A stretch of DNA of 8,949 nucleotides from Bacteroidota bacterium (GTDB lineage Bacteria; Bacteroidota; Bacteroidia; B-17B0; Aurantibacillaceae). The notes beneath the pieces were generated by a model. The model searched no databases. It had not been told where the DNA came from and saw only the letters and a program-made list of their open reading frames with translations. Numbering within the stretch: position 1 is the stretch's first letter; the number at the start of each line of letters is the position of its first letter. Below, piece by piece: positions 1 through 5,928 of the stretch. The translations under genes were made by a program, and so were the position numbers. The DNA lies in the NCBI GenBank assembly GCA_025359355.1, contig JANYGR010000281.1, forward strand, positions 1-8,949, given 5' to 3'.

Positions 1-298
1 TGTAATCAATTATGATTTACCAGATGTTGCTGAAAATTATGTGCATCGTGTTGGAAGAACTGGGCGAGGTAATAATAAAGGCGTAGCTGTATCATTTTGC
101 AGTAACGAAGAAAAACCAATTTTAGAAGAAATTGAGCAATACATGGATAAAAAAATTAATGTATTAGCCGTTAATAAAGCCGATTACTCCGAAACGCTTG
201 CCCTTACTGAGGATGTGAATGATAATTGGAAAAAATTAATTTCAGATTTTGATTCTGAAGAAAAGGTTTATAAAGGAAAAAAGAAGAAAAAGAAGTAG
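1..298 (+). CDS. DEAD-box ATP-dependent RNA helicase, C-terminal fragment
   Basis: This is the 3' end of a superfamily 2 RNA helicase gene; the 5' part lies outside the window. The frame is open from base 2 and ends with TAG at 296-298. The visible protein begins VINYDLPDVAENYVHRVGRTGRG, which contains the conserved end of helicase domain 2: the VINYD.P strand and motif VI (HRVGRTGRG), whose arginines contact ATP. A linker of about 55 residues follows, then a lysine-only run (GKKKKKK) at the C-terminus, a basic tail typical of RhlE-like DEAD-box proteins that bind RNA non-specifically. Such enzymes unwind short RNA duplexes in ribosome assembly or mRNA turnover in the cytoplasm. The subfamily (RhlE, CsdA/DeaD or other) cannot be settled from this fragment. 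The internal ATG at 41 lies inside motif VI and is not a real start. Confidence 0.93.
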   Translation, partial: VINYDLPDVAENYVHRVGRTGRGNNKGVAVSFCSNEEKPILEEIEQYMDKKINVLAVNKADYSETLALTEDVNDNWKKLISDFDSEEKVYKGKKKKKK

Positions 299-486
299 TT
301 TTTTTATTTGAGAAATAGTTACTATTTTTAAATCATGCAATCGAAGTTACTCAAAAATAAATTGGAACTCCGCGCCCTGTATATGGCGATGTGGAGTAAT
401 TAAGTAATTATTTACTTAACCTGAACTCATCTGATTATTAGTTCAGCATCATTACTAATTTAATAAACACCTTATAAAAAAATACA
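299..486 (+). other. Spacer between helicase gene and hpd, probable hpd leader
   Basis: This is 188 nt of non-coding DNA between two genes in the same direction. It begins with a T-run just after the helicase stop codon, preceded by A-rich coding sequence but without a clear GC stem, so it is a poor terminator candidate. Positions 367-446 hold three consecutive inverted repeats (listed separately). The last 35 nt before hpd are A/T-rich with no Shine-Dalgarno sequence, as is usual in Bacteroidota. I found no convincing TAnnTTTG promoter box, so the hpd promoter is unresolved. Confidence 0.6.
367..446. repeat. Three tandem hairpin-forming inverted repeats upstream of hpd
   Basis: Three inverted repeats follow one another with only 1-2 nt between them. 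The first pairs ACTCC (367-371) with GGAGT (393-397) and, inside it, CGCC (373-376) with GGCG (385-388), around an 8-nt loop. The second is a perfect 8-bp repeat, TTAAGTAA (400-407) with TTACTTAA (412-419), around TTAT. The third is a perfect 7-bp repeat, CTGAACT (421-427) with AGTTCAG (440-446), around 12 nt. None is followed by a T-run, so they are not classical intrinsic terminators. They could be a structured 5' leader of hpd, a regulator-binding palindrome, or a dispersed repeat. The first hairpin is clearly more GC-rich than the surrounding DNA. The pairing is directly visible; the function is unknown. Confidence 0.6.
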
Positions 487-1647
487 ATGGCAAAAGAAAT
501 TAAAAACGTAGAATACGGTTTAGAGAAAATATTTGAAGGCGCTCAAGACTTCTTACCTTTATTAGGAACTGATTATGTTGAGTTTTATGTAGGTAATGCG
601 AAGCAATCGGCGCATTATTACAAAACAGCTTTCGGTTATCAATCTTACGCGTATGCAGGATTAGAAACAGGTTTAAAAGACCGCGTGTCTTATGTTTTAA
701 AACAAGATAAAATTCGGTTGGTATTAACCACGTCTTTAGTAAGTAATTCGCCTATTGCAGAGCATGTAAAAAAACATGGTGATGGCGTTAAGGTAATTGC
801 ATTATGGGTAGAAGATGCTCGTAAATCTTATGAAGAAACCATTAAGCGTGGTGCAAAATCATTCATGGAACCTGTTGTTGAAAAAGATGAACAGGGTGAA
901 GTGGTTCGTGCAGGTATTTTTACTTACGGAGAAACGGTTCACATGTTTGTAGAACGTAAAAATTACAAAGGGACTTTCTTACCTGGATTTAAAGAGTGGA
1001 AAAGCGATTACAATCCAAAAGCTGTTGGCTTAAAATTTATTGACCACATGGTTGGTAATGTGGGTTGGAATCAAATGAATGCTACCGTAAAATGGTATGA
1101 AGACGTGATGGGCTTTGTAAACTTTTTATCTTTTGATGATAAACAAATTACAACAGAATATTCGGCGTTGATGAGTAAGGTAATGAGTAATGGAAACGGT
1201 CGTATTAAATTTCCAATTAATGAACCAGCAGAAGGTAAAAAGAAATCTCAAATTGAAGAATACATTGATTTTTATGAAGGCGCTGGCGTTCAGCATTTAG
1301 CCTTAGCTACAGATGATATCATTGCAACTGTAACAGAATTAAAAGCTCGTGGAGTAGAATTTTTACCACCGCCACCACAAGCATATTACGATGAAATTCC
1401 TACACGCTTGGGAACTCACATGAGCATCATGCATGAAGATATTTCTAAATTACAGGAATTATCAATTTTAGTGGATGCAGATGAAGACGGCTATTTATTA
1501 CAAATATTTACGAAGCCAGTAGAAGATCGTCCAACGTTATTTTATGAAATCATTCAACGTATGGGTGCAAAAGGCTTTGGTGCTGGTAATTTCAAAGCAT
1601 TATTTGAAAGTATAGAAAGAGAGCAAGCAAAAAGAGGGACTCTTTAA
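487..1647 (+). CDS. hpd: 4-hydroxyphenylpyruvate dioxygenase
   Basis: This is a non-haem Fe(II) enzyme that converts 4-hydroxyphenylpyruvate, O2 and water chemistry at the iron into homogentisate and CO2, the second step of tyrosine catabolism in the cytoplasm. The 386-aa length fits the family. It has two vicinal-oxygen-chelate halves: residues about 27-155, a degenerate N-terminal half, and about 183-360, the catalytic half. The expected metal ligands are visible: H187 in FIDHMVGNV, H270 in GVQHLALAT and E354 in LFYEIIQR. The C-terminal family signature GYLLQIFTKP (335-344) and the gating helix region FGAGNFKALFESIEREQ (364-380) are present. The start at 487 is the first ATG of the frame and fits the usual N-terminus. 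No other tyrosine pathway gene (such as hmgA) is in the window. The gene is followed 18 nt later by a strong terminator, so it appears to end its transcript. Confidence 0.97.
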   Translation: MAKEIKNVEYGLEKIFEGAQDFLPLLGTDYVEFYVGNAKQSAHYYKTAFGYQSYAYAGLETGLKDRVSYVLKQDKIRLVLTTSLVSNSPIAEHVKKHGDGVKVIALWVEDARKSYEETIKRGAKSFMEPVVEKDEQGEVVRAGIFTYGETVHMFVERKNYKGTFLPGFKEWKSDYNPKAVGLKFIDHMVGNVGWNQMNATVKWYEDVMGFVNFLSFDDKQITTEYSALMSKVMSNGNGRIKFPINEPAEGKKKSQIEEYIDFYEGAGVQHLALATDDIIATVTELKARGVEFLPPPPQAYYDEIPTRLGTHMSIMHEDISKLQELSILVDADEDGYLLQIFTKPVEDRPTLFYEIIQRMGAKGFGAGNFKALFESIEREQAKRGTL

Positions 1648-1665
1648 TTGAATAATATCCATTCT

Positions 1666-1703
1666 AAAAAGCCGTTTAAAAGTATATTTTAAACGGCTTT
1701 TTT
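1666..1703. terminator. Bidirectional intrinsic terminator between hpd and pspC-like gene
   Basis: A perfect 11-bp inverted repeat, GCCGTTTAAAA (1671-1681) and TTTTAAACGGC (1687-1697), encloses a 5-nt loop. It is preceded by AAAAA (1666-1670) and followed by six T (1698-1703). The flanking A and T runs extend the stem and give a U-tract on either strand. It therefore suits both hpd on the + strand and the convergent operon on the - strand, which ends at 1744. Confidence 0.92.
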
Positions 1704-1743
1704 AATTATAAAATAAATTAGAAAAATCTTCGATTGAATCAGA

Positions 1744-1974
1744 TTACAAATCCCATACACTTTTGCGACGGGCAACTTTTGGTTTAAAAAATTCTTTATG
1801 TTCTAACATAAAAGCCATCATAAAATAAATGATGATAGGCGAACCAAATGTGAAAAAGGATAGGTAAATAAAATACAAACGAATATGTGTTGTGCCAATG
1901 CCAAGTTTTTTTCCCCACCATTCACAAACACCAAATGCTTGTTGTTCAAACCAAAGTATAATTTTATTTACCAT
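1744..1974 (-). CDS. Small PspC-domain membrane protein
   Basis: This 76-aa protein matches the PspC domain. The core is FGVCEWWGKKLGIGTTHIRL (residues 14-33), corresponding to the GVC.G.A.yfGid...vRl pattern of the family. A hydrophobic membrane segment follows at about 33-57 (YFIYLSFFTFGSPIIIYFMMAFML), then a short basic tail. In Proteobacteria PspC is a membrane sensor in the phage-shock (envelope stress) response; in Bacteroidota many stand-alone short PspC proteins exist whose role is not established. No pspA or pspF-like partner gene is adjacent, although a sigma-54-type activator lies four genes upstream. It is the last gene of the minus-strand run, 37 nt after the DUF2851 stop, and has a promoter-like box directly before its ATG. 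Confidence 0.8.
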   Translation of the reverse strand: MVNKIILWFEQQAFGVCEWWGKKLGIGTTHIRLYFIYLSFFTFGSPIIIYFMMAFMLEHKEFFKPKVARRKSVWDL

Positions 1975-1979
1975 TATTA

Positions 1980-2006
1980 CAAAGATAAAAAAATATTTAT
2001 ATCCAA
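1980..2006 (-). promoter_or_regulatory. Bacteroidota-type promoter candidate for the PspC-like gene
   Basis: On the minus strand TATCTTTG (1987-1980) matches the Bacteroidota -7 consensus TAnnTTTG. A TTG (2006-2004) stands 16 nt upstream, close to the usual -33 spacing. The box ends only five bases before the ATG at 1974, so transcription from it would begin at or next to the start codon and give a leaderless or nearly leaderless mRNA. The promoter falls within the gap after the DUF2851 stop codon. Confidence 0.5.
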
Positions 2007-2011
2007 CATCG

Positions 2012-3289
2012 TTAAAATGATTTTTTGAGTAAGGCTTGGCCTACATGACAGTGAAGACAAGCTTTGGCTGAGCAAAAGAAATCGTACAATTGTATTTGAG
2101 CCTGACTTTCAAGAGCCGAATCTGTTTTAACACCTAAGTTTGTATAGGCTTTAGTTTTTGTATTGACTTCAGCTGGTAGCTGAGCTAATAAATCTATTGC
2201 ATAATCTTTTAACTCCAAATTAGAATTACGCTCCGACATGAAAAATAAAAATGGCACAATGGTATTAATCACAATGGTGTGAAAGGCAGACTCTCCCAAC
2301 AGCTTAGAACTTTCTTCTACCTCTGTATCAAATTGATAATGTGTTTTCCAATAAGCAGAAGTTTCAATATTAAAAAAAGTTTTTAAGTCAACTATAGTCG
2401 GTTGCTTTTCTAAAATATGGTATAATGACTGTTGTTTCCCAATTAAATTGGCTAATTGAGAGATACGTATTGTTGGAAAATTAACAGGGCGAGTTTTAGA
2501 AAACTTCCAAAGTTCTTTCTTTAAAGGAACTACTTGGTATTTATGTTTTAAAAACTCAAATTCATTTTGCAATAATTTTGGATAAGCGTCCGAAAATAAC
2601 TCATCTAAAAAACCAGCTGTACCAAATAACAAGGCTTCTATTTGAATAGGTTGATCAGCATGCTTTTTTAAGATGCTATAAGGAATTGATTTACCAAGCA
2701 ATTCAAAGGCATCGTTATTTATTTTAAATCCAAAATTTCTGCTTAATAAAATATATAACGTGTCTTCATAATTTTGATGACATAGTTGAAATAAATCTTC
2801 TATACGTTTTGTTTTTTCCTCAATACGAGAAACCGCTAATCTATCCATCCACGATTTCCAAACAATATCCGAAACCGAAGCGATTGATTTACCACAGGGG
2901 ATTGTTTGTTTAGATAATTCCAATTGGCTGTATTGCTCAATTAGCAAAGGATTGATGATATTTTTTAATTCTACAACGGATACATTAAATTGTTCGTTTT
3001 GCGGTAATTGCACATCATGCTCATAAACAACATGTAATATTAAATTGTCGTAAACTTTATTTTGTTGATGTTTATGCTTTAACCAATCAGAGGTTTTAAC
3101 ATGAATTTCCACATTACCAACTAATAATAAATCATTTATTAAAACTTTCGAAGAAAAAAAATCAGGACCAGAATCTTGATTATGTTCGCCAATAGCAACA
3201 ATCTCAATCATTTCGCCCTTAGTGCCAACAAATCGATTTTGCCCAAGCAACTTATATTTCCAAATGGTATGTAAAAGTGCTTCGTTCAT
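2012..3289 (-). CDS. DUF2851 family protein
   Basis: This 425-aa protein belongs to a conserved family largely confined to Bacteroidota and without an established function. The N-terminal family pattern is clear: GEMIEIVAIGEHNQDSGPDF (25-44), GNVEIHVKTSDWLKHKHQ (58-75) and YDNLILHVVYEHD (80-92). A second conserved block starts at C132 (IPCGKS) and leads into WMDRLAVSRIEEKTKRIEDL (147-166). The C-terminus has a cysteine cluster C406-x4-C411-x2-C414. No signal peptide or membrane segment is visible, so it is probably cytoplasmic. It starts 41 nt after the secreted-protein gene and ends 37 nt before the PspC-like gene. The conserved acidic/histidine residues and the four cysteines suggest a nuclease-like or iron-sulfur protein, but this is inference from pattern only. 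Confidence 0.85.
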   Translation of the reverse strand: MNEALLHTIWKYKLLGQNRFVGTKGEMIEIVAIGEHNQDSGPDFFSSKVLINDLLLVGNVEIHVKTSDWLKHKHQQNKVYDNLILHVVYEHDVQLPQNEQFNVSVVELKNIINPLLIEQYSQLELSKQTIPCGKSIASVSDIVWKSWMDRLAVSRIEEKTKRIEDLFQLCHQNYEDTLYILLSRNFGFKINNDAFELLGKSIPYSILKKHADQPIQIEALLFGTAGFLDELFSDAYPKLLQNEFEFLKHKYQVVPLKKELWKFSKTRPVNFPTIRISQLANLIGKQQSLYHILEKQPTIVDLKTFFNIETSAYWKTHYQFDTEVEESSKLLGESAFHTIVINTIVPFLFFMSERNSNLELKDYAIDLLAQLPAEVNTKTKAYTNLGVKTDSALESQAQIQLYDFFCSAKACLHCHVGQALLKKSF

Positions 3290-3330
3290 GTCAAGTATGA
3301 ATTAAATAGAAAATTGATTTAAATACTTTT

Positions 3331-3822
3331 TTAAGGTACTAATGAAATTGCCGTTAATTTAAAATTTCCCTGTCTTATAACATAGTAAAATACAACTTGT
3401 ATTCCCTCATGATTTTTTGCTAATTCGTTTGGCTTATAGTAATCATATGCAATTCCATAAACATTCTCGCCACGCCCATGTTTGTCTATAAAACCAGTCA
3501 CCATAATATCTGGTTTATTAGAAGAAATAATTTTCCATAATTTTTTATTACCAATTAGTTTTGTTAGTCCATTTTTAAGGAAATAATCAATTGGTTTAAT
3601 ATAGTCAACAATAGTGTCATTATGAAAACCACACAGAGTGCAATCAACAGAGTCGAGACATAATCCCCTCAACTTTAAAGTATCTCTCGATAATATATAT
3701 AGCGATGTCTTATTCCAACAATTTAATAGTTTAGCGCTATCTAACTTTGTAATATTTTGCGCATAAATAGTTCTTAAAAACACAGAAAAGAATATGAATA
3801 CTAATACTTGCTTTGCCCTCAT
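3331..3822 (-). CDS. Unrecognised secreted protein
   Basis: I do not recognise this 163-aa protein. From the ATG at 3822 it has a typical signal peptide: basic MRAK, a hydrophobic stretch VLVFIFFSVFL, and a likely signal peptidase I cut after A21 (TIYA-QN), so it should be exported to the periplasm. The mature part has four cysteines (C35, C55, C61, C64; the last two as CTLC), an even number that could form disulfides. The C-terminal half looks like alternating beta strands ending in FYYVIRQGNFKLTAISLVP. An alternative TTG start at 3849 would overlap the preceding cytochrome gene by 14 nt and add nine non-signal-like residues; the ATG leaves a 13-nt gap and a cleaner signal peptide, so I prefer it. 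It follows the cytochrome c gene closely, suggesting co-transcription. Confidence 0.7.
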   Translation of the reverse strand: MRAKQVLVFIFFSVFLRTIYAQNITKLDSAKLLNCWNKTSLYILSRDTLKLRGLCLDSVDCTLCGFHNDTIVDYIKPIDYFLKNGLTKLIGNKKLWKIISSNKPDIMVTGFIDKHGRGENVYGIAYDYYKPNELAKNHEGIQVVFYYVIRQGNFKLTAISLVP

Positions 3823-3835
3823 AAAATTCAGACAA

Positions 3836-4207
3836 CTATTTACTTTCAACTGGCTGAGTAGCTTTCATTGCCAAAATATATTTTGTCAAAGCATCTTTTT
3901 GAGTAGCTGTTAATTTAGCCTTAGGCGACATATCATCTATTTCATGCATCCAACTTGCCTCTGAACGCTTAAAGATATTTTTTTGTCCATGACAATTCGT
4001 ACAAGCCCCTGTATAAATTGAATATCCTTCTGATAAGATTTGTGCTGTTACATCTGGGAACTTCGCTTTAATGGCTGTTAATTCAGCATCTCCAGGGATA
4101 ATATTTGGTTTTGAAACAGTTGCTACTGTTGGTGTTGCTGTTTTTTTAGAAGTACTACAAGATACAACAATCAATACAGCTAAAGAAAAGGTTATTAATT
4201 TTATCAT
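3836..4207 (-). CDS. Monohaem cytochrome c lipoprotein
   Basis: This 123-aa protein starts with a lipoprotein signal peptide: MIK, a hydrophobic core, and a VVSC lipobox with the lipidated cysteine at C17. A Ser/Thr/Lys/Pro-rich linker (18-38) follows. The haem-binding motif is C69-T-N-C72-H73, and M93 (IDDMSPKAKLT) is the likely second axial ligand, followed by the C-terminal helix DALTKYILAMK typical of class I cytochromes c. It should be anchored in a membrane facing the periplasm and carry single electrons; the partner is not indicated by neighbours. It lies 44 nt after the sigma-54-type activator gene and 13 nt before the secreted-protein gene. No TAnnTTTG box was seen directly upstream. 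Confidence 0.88.
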   Translation of the reverse strand: MIKLITFSLAVLIVVSCSTSKKTATPTVATVSKPNIIPGDAELTAIKAKFPDVTAQILSEGYSIYTGACTNCHGQKNIFKRSEASWMHEIDDMSPKAKLTATQKDALTKYILAMKATQPVESK

Positions 4208-4251
4208 GATCGTCTATTTTTAAATTATAAATTAAAGTTATTATAAAAAAC

Positions 4252-5493
4252 TTATTCAACAATATTGTATTCGTTTATTTTTCGATACAACGTTCTTTCA
4301 CTGATACCAAGCTCTTGCGAGGCATACTTTCGTTTGCCTTTATGTTTTTTGAGCGCCTTTTTAATCATATCAATTTCTTTATCTTGAAGTGATAATGATT
4401 CTTCCACAACTATCGGCTGATTAAATCCATTAGCCGCATCTTTCACTACAATAGGATTATGAATCGTCACATCATTCGCATTCGATACTACAGGAAAATT
4501 TCTGTCATTGTTATATGGCATATCATCTGTTGAGATAGCACTCAAATTAACATTACCACCTTGTACAATTGTTTGAACCACTTTTTTTAGATCGTTCAAT
4601 TCTTTTTTCATTTCAAATAATACTTTATACAACAAATCACGTTCGTTCATATCCGAAAAACCTGATCCTCCTTGATGGCCAGCCGCTGATAACGCAGGTA
4701 ATTTATTGCTATCGTAATTTGGTAAATACAACAATAAACTATTTAAATTAATATCTCTTTCTTTTTCGATAATAGAAATTTGTTCCGTAATATTTTTAAG
4801 CTGACGAATGTTACCTGGCCAATAATAATTTACCAATGCTTGCTCTGCCTCATGATCAAGCTTAATAGCAGGCATGCGGTATTTAGTAGCAAAATCACTT
4901 GCAAATTTTCTGAATAATAAATAAATATCATCCTTTCTCTCACGCAATGGCGGTAAGTTAATTGGCACCGTATTTAATCTATAAAATAAATCTTCCCTAA
5001 ATTTTCCTTTTTCAATAGCGAGATTAAAATTAATATTGGTAGCTGCAACTACTCGCACATTTGTTTTTTGCACTTTACTACTTCCCACTCTGATGTATTC
5101 GCCAGTTTCAAGTATACGCAATAACCTTGCTTGAGTTGGCAATGGCAACTCTCCTACTTCATCTAAAAAAATAGTACCGCCATCTGCTACTTCAAAATAA
5201 CCTTTACGAGCTTCGTGCGCCCCTGTAAACGAACCTTTTTCGTGTCCGAATAATTCACTATCAATTGTTCCTTCTGGTATTGCTCCACAGTTTACGGCAA
5301 TGTATTGTCCGTGTTTGCGAGCGCTAAACTGATGGATAATTTGAGGGAACACTTCTTTACCAGTTCCACTTTCGCCATTTATAATAACACTTAAATCGGT
5401 TGGCGCTACTTGACGCGCAACATCCAAAGCTCTTTCCAATAAAGGACTGTGTCCTATTATTCCGAAACGTTGTTTGATATCTTGTAGGTTCAT
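4252..5493 (-). CDS. Sigma-54-type AAA+ transcriptional activator lacking a sensory domain
   Basis: This 413-aa protein is a bacterial enhancer-binding protein. The AAA+ domain starts almost at the N-terminus (GIIGHSPLLERALDVARQVA, 11-30). Walker A is GESGTGKE (40-47), the sigma-54-contacting loop is GSFTGA (87-92; usual form GAFTGA), Walker B is GGTIFLDEVGE (105-115), the FREDLFYRLN arginine-finger region is 165-174, and the sensor II motif WPGNIRQLKN is 225-234. A poorly conserved linker (about 258-365) containing a short charged helix (MNERDLLYKVLFEMKKELND, 282-301) leads to a Fis-type helix-turn-helix (about 370-408, ELGISERTLYRKI). There is no receiver, GAF or PAS domain, so control must come from a partner, from expression level, or from the linker. 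It would hydrolyse ATP to open sigma-54 promoters. It is separated from miaB only by the four-helix-bundle cassette, whose last repeat touches its start codon. Confidence 0.93.
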   Translation of the reverse strand: MNLQDIKQRFGIIGHSPLLERALDVARQVAPTDLSVIINGESGTGKEVFPQIIHQFSARKHGQYIAVNCGAIPEGTIDSELFGHEKGSFTGAHEARKGYFEVADGGTIFLDEVGELPLPTQARLLRILETGEYIRVGSSKVQKTNVRVVAATNINFNLAIEKGKFREDLFYRLNTVPINLPPLRERKDDIYLLFRKFASDFATKYRMPAIKLDHEAEQALVNYYWPGNIRQLKNITEQISIIEKERDINLNSLLLYLPNYDSNKLPALSAAGHQGGSGFSDMNERDLLYKVLFEMKKELNDLKKVVQTIVQGGNVNLSAISTDDMPYNNDRNFPVVSNANDVTIHNPIVVKDAANGFNQPIVVEESLSLQDKEIDMIKKALKKHKGKRKYASQELGISERTLYRKINEYNIVE

Positions 5494-5537
5494 AAGGGAC
5501 TGCTTGATTTAAGGGATTTAAGAGACTTCAAAGACTC
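5493..5537. repeat. Left array of degenerate 9-nt repeats
   Basis: On the + strand the sequence reads in about five 9-nt units related to AAGGGACTT: TAAGGGACT (5493), GCTTGATTT (5502), AAGGGATTT (5511), AAGAGACTT (5520) and CAAAGACTC (5529). The spacing is 9 nt except for a one-base slip at the outermost unit. The outer end includes the base complementary to the A of the activator's ATG. The array is the reverse complement, in consensus, of the array at 5929-6009. Confidence 0.8.
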
Positions 5538-5551
5538 AATATATCCAGTAA

Positions 5552-5917
5552 TTATTTTTGATTTAATATTTTATCTCTGAAATTAGAAATTTGTTTTTGT
5601 AATACTTCCACTTTATTTAAAACGTTTTTCAATTCGATTTCGTTACCGTATTTTCTTCTTTCACATATCAGTAATTGCGTTTCCATTTCGTAACAGGAAG
5701 TTAAAGCGGTAGTTAAAAATTCAGCAAAATGAATATTTGTTCTTTTCCCCGAACCCTCTGCGATATTGGAAGGAACTGAAACTGAACATCTATCAAGCTG
5801 GCTTATTAAATTATATTTTTCTTTTACAGGTAATGTTTCTGTGTACTTGTATATCAAATCGCACAAGTCCATTGAATCTTGCCAAATGGTTAATTTTTTA
5901 AAATTATGTTTAATCAT
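5552..5917 (-). CDS. IVS/S23-type four-helix-bundle protein
   Basis: This 121-aa protein belongs to the four-helix-bundle family first found encoded in 23S rRNA intervening sequences and related to the accessory protein Avd of diversity-generating retroelements. Family hallmarks are the N-terminal FKKLTIWQDSMDL (6-18), the signature SVSVPSNIAEGSGKRT (45-60) and the helix FAEFLTTALTSCYEMETQLLI (64-84), followed by a last amphipathic helix (95-117). The predicted surface is basic in places (KKL, GKR, ERRK), consistent with nucleic-acid binding, but the molecular role of stand-alone members is not established. The ATG at 5917 is the first in the frame. No reverse transcriptase or template/variable repeat is present, so it is not a DGR here. 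It interrupts an otherwise tight gene order and is enclosed by inverted 9-nt repeat arrays, unlike any neighbour. Confidence 0.92.
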   Translation of the reverse strand: MIKHNFKKLTIWQDSMDLCDLIYKYTETLPVKEKYNLISQLDRCSVSVPSNIAEGSGKRTNIHFAEFLTTALTSCYEMETQLLICERRKYGNEIELKNVLNKVEVLQKQISNFRDKILNQK

Positions 5918-5928
5918 AACGTTATAAT

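Noticed and set aside
2254..2275. Sigma-54 promoter starting TGGCAC
   Set aside because: The TTGC half at -12 is missing and the site lies inside the DUF2851 coding region.
3823..3849. TTG start at 3849 extending the secreted protein by nine residues
   Set aside because: It would overlap the cytochrome gene and place polar residues ahead of a complete signal peptide that begins at the ATG at 3822.
4569..4751. Open frame of 60 codons on the + strand
   Set aside because: It lies antisense inside the linker and AAA+ part of the activator gene, and the translation has no recognisable features.
5552..5917. Diversity-generating retroelement (Avd-like accessory protein)
   Set aside because: The protein family is related to Avd, but no reverse transcriptase, template repeat or variable repeat is seen in the window.
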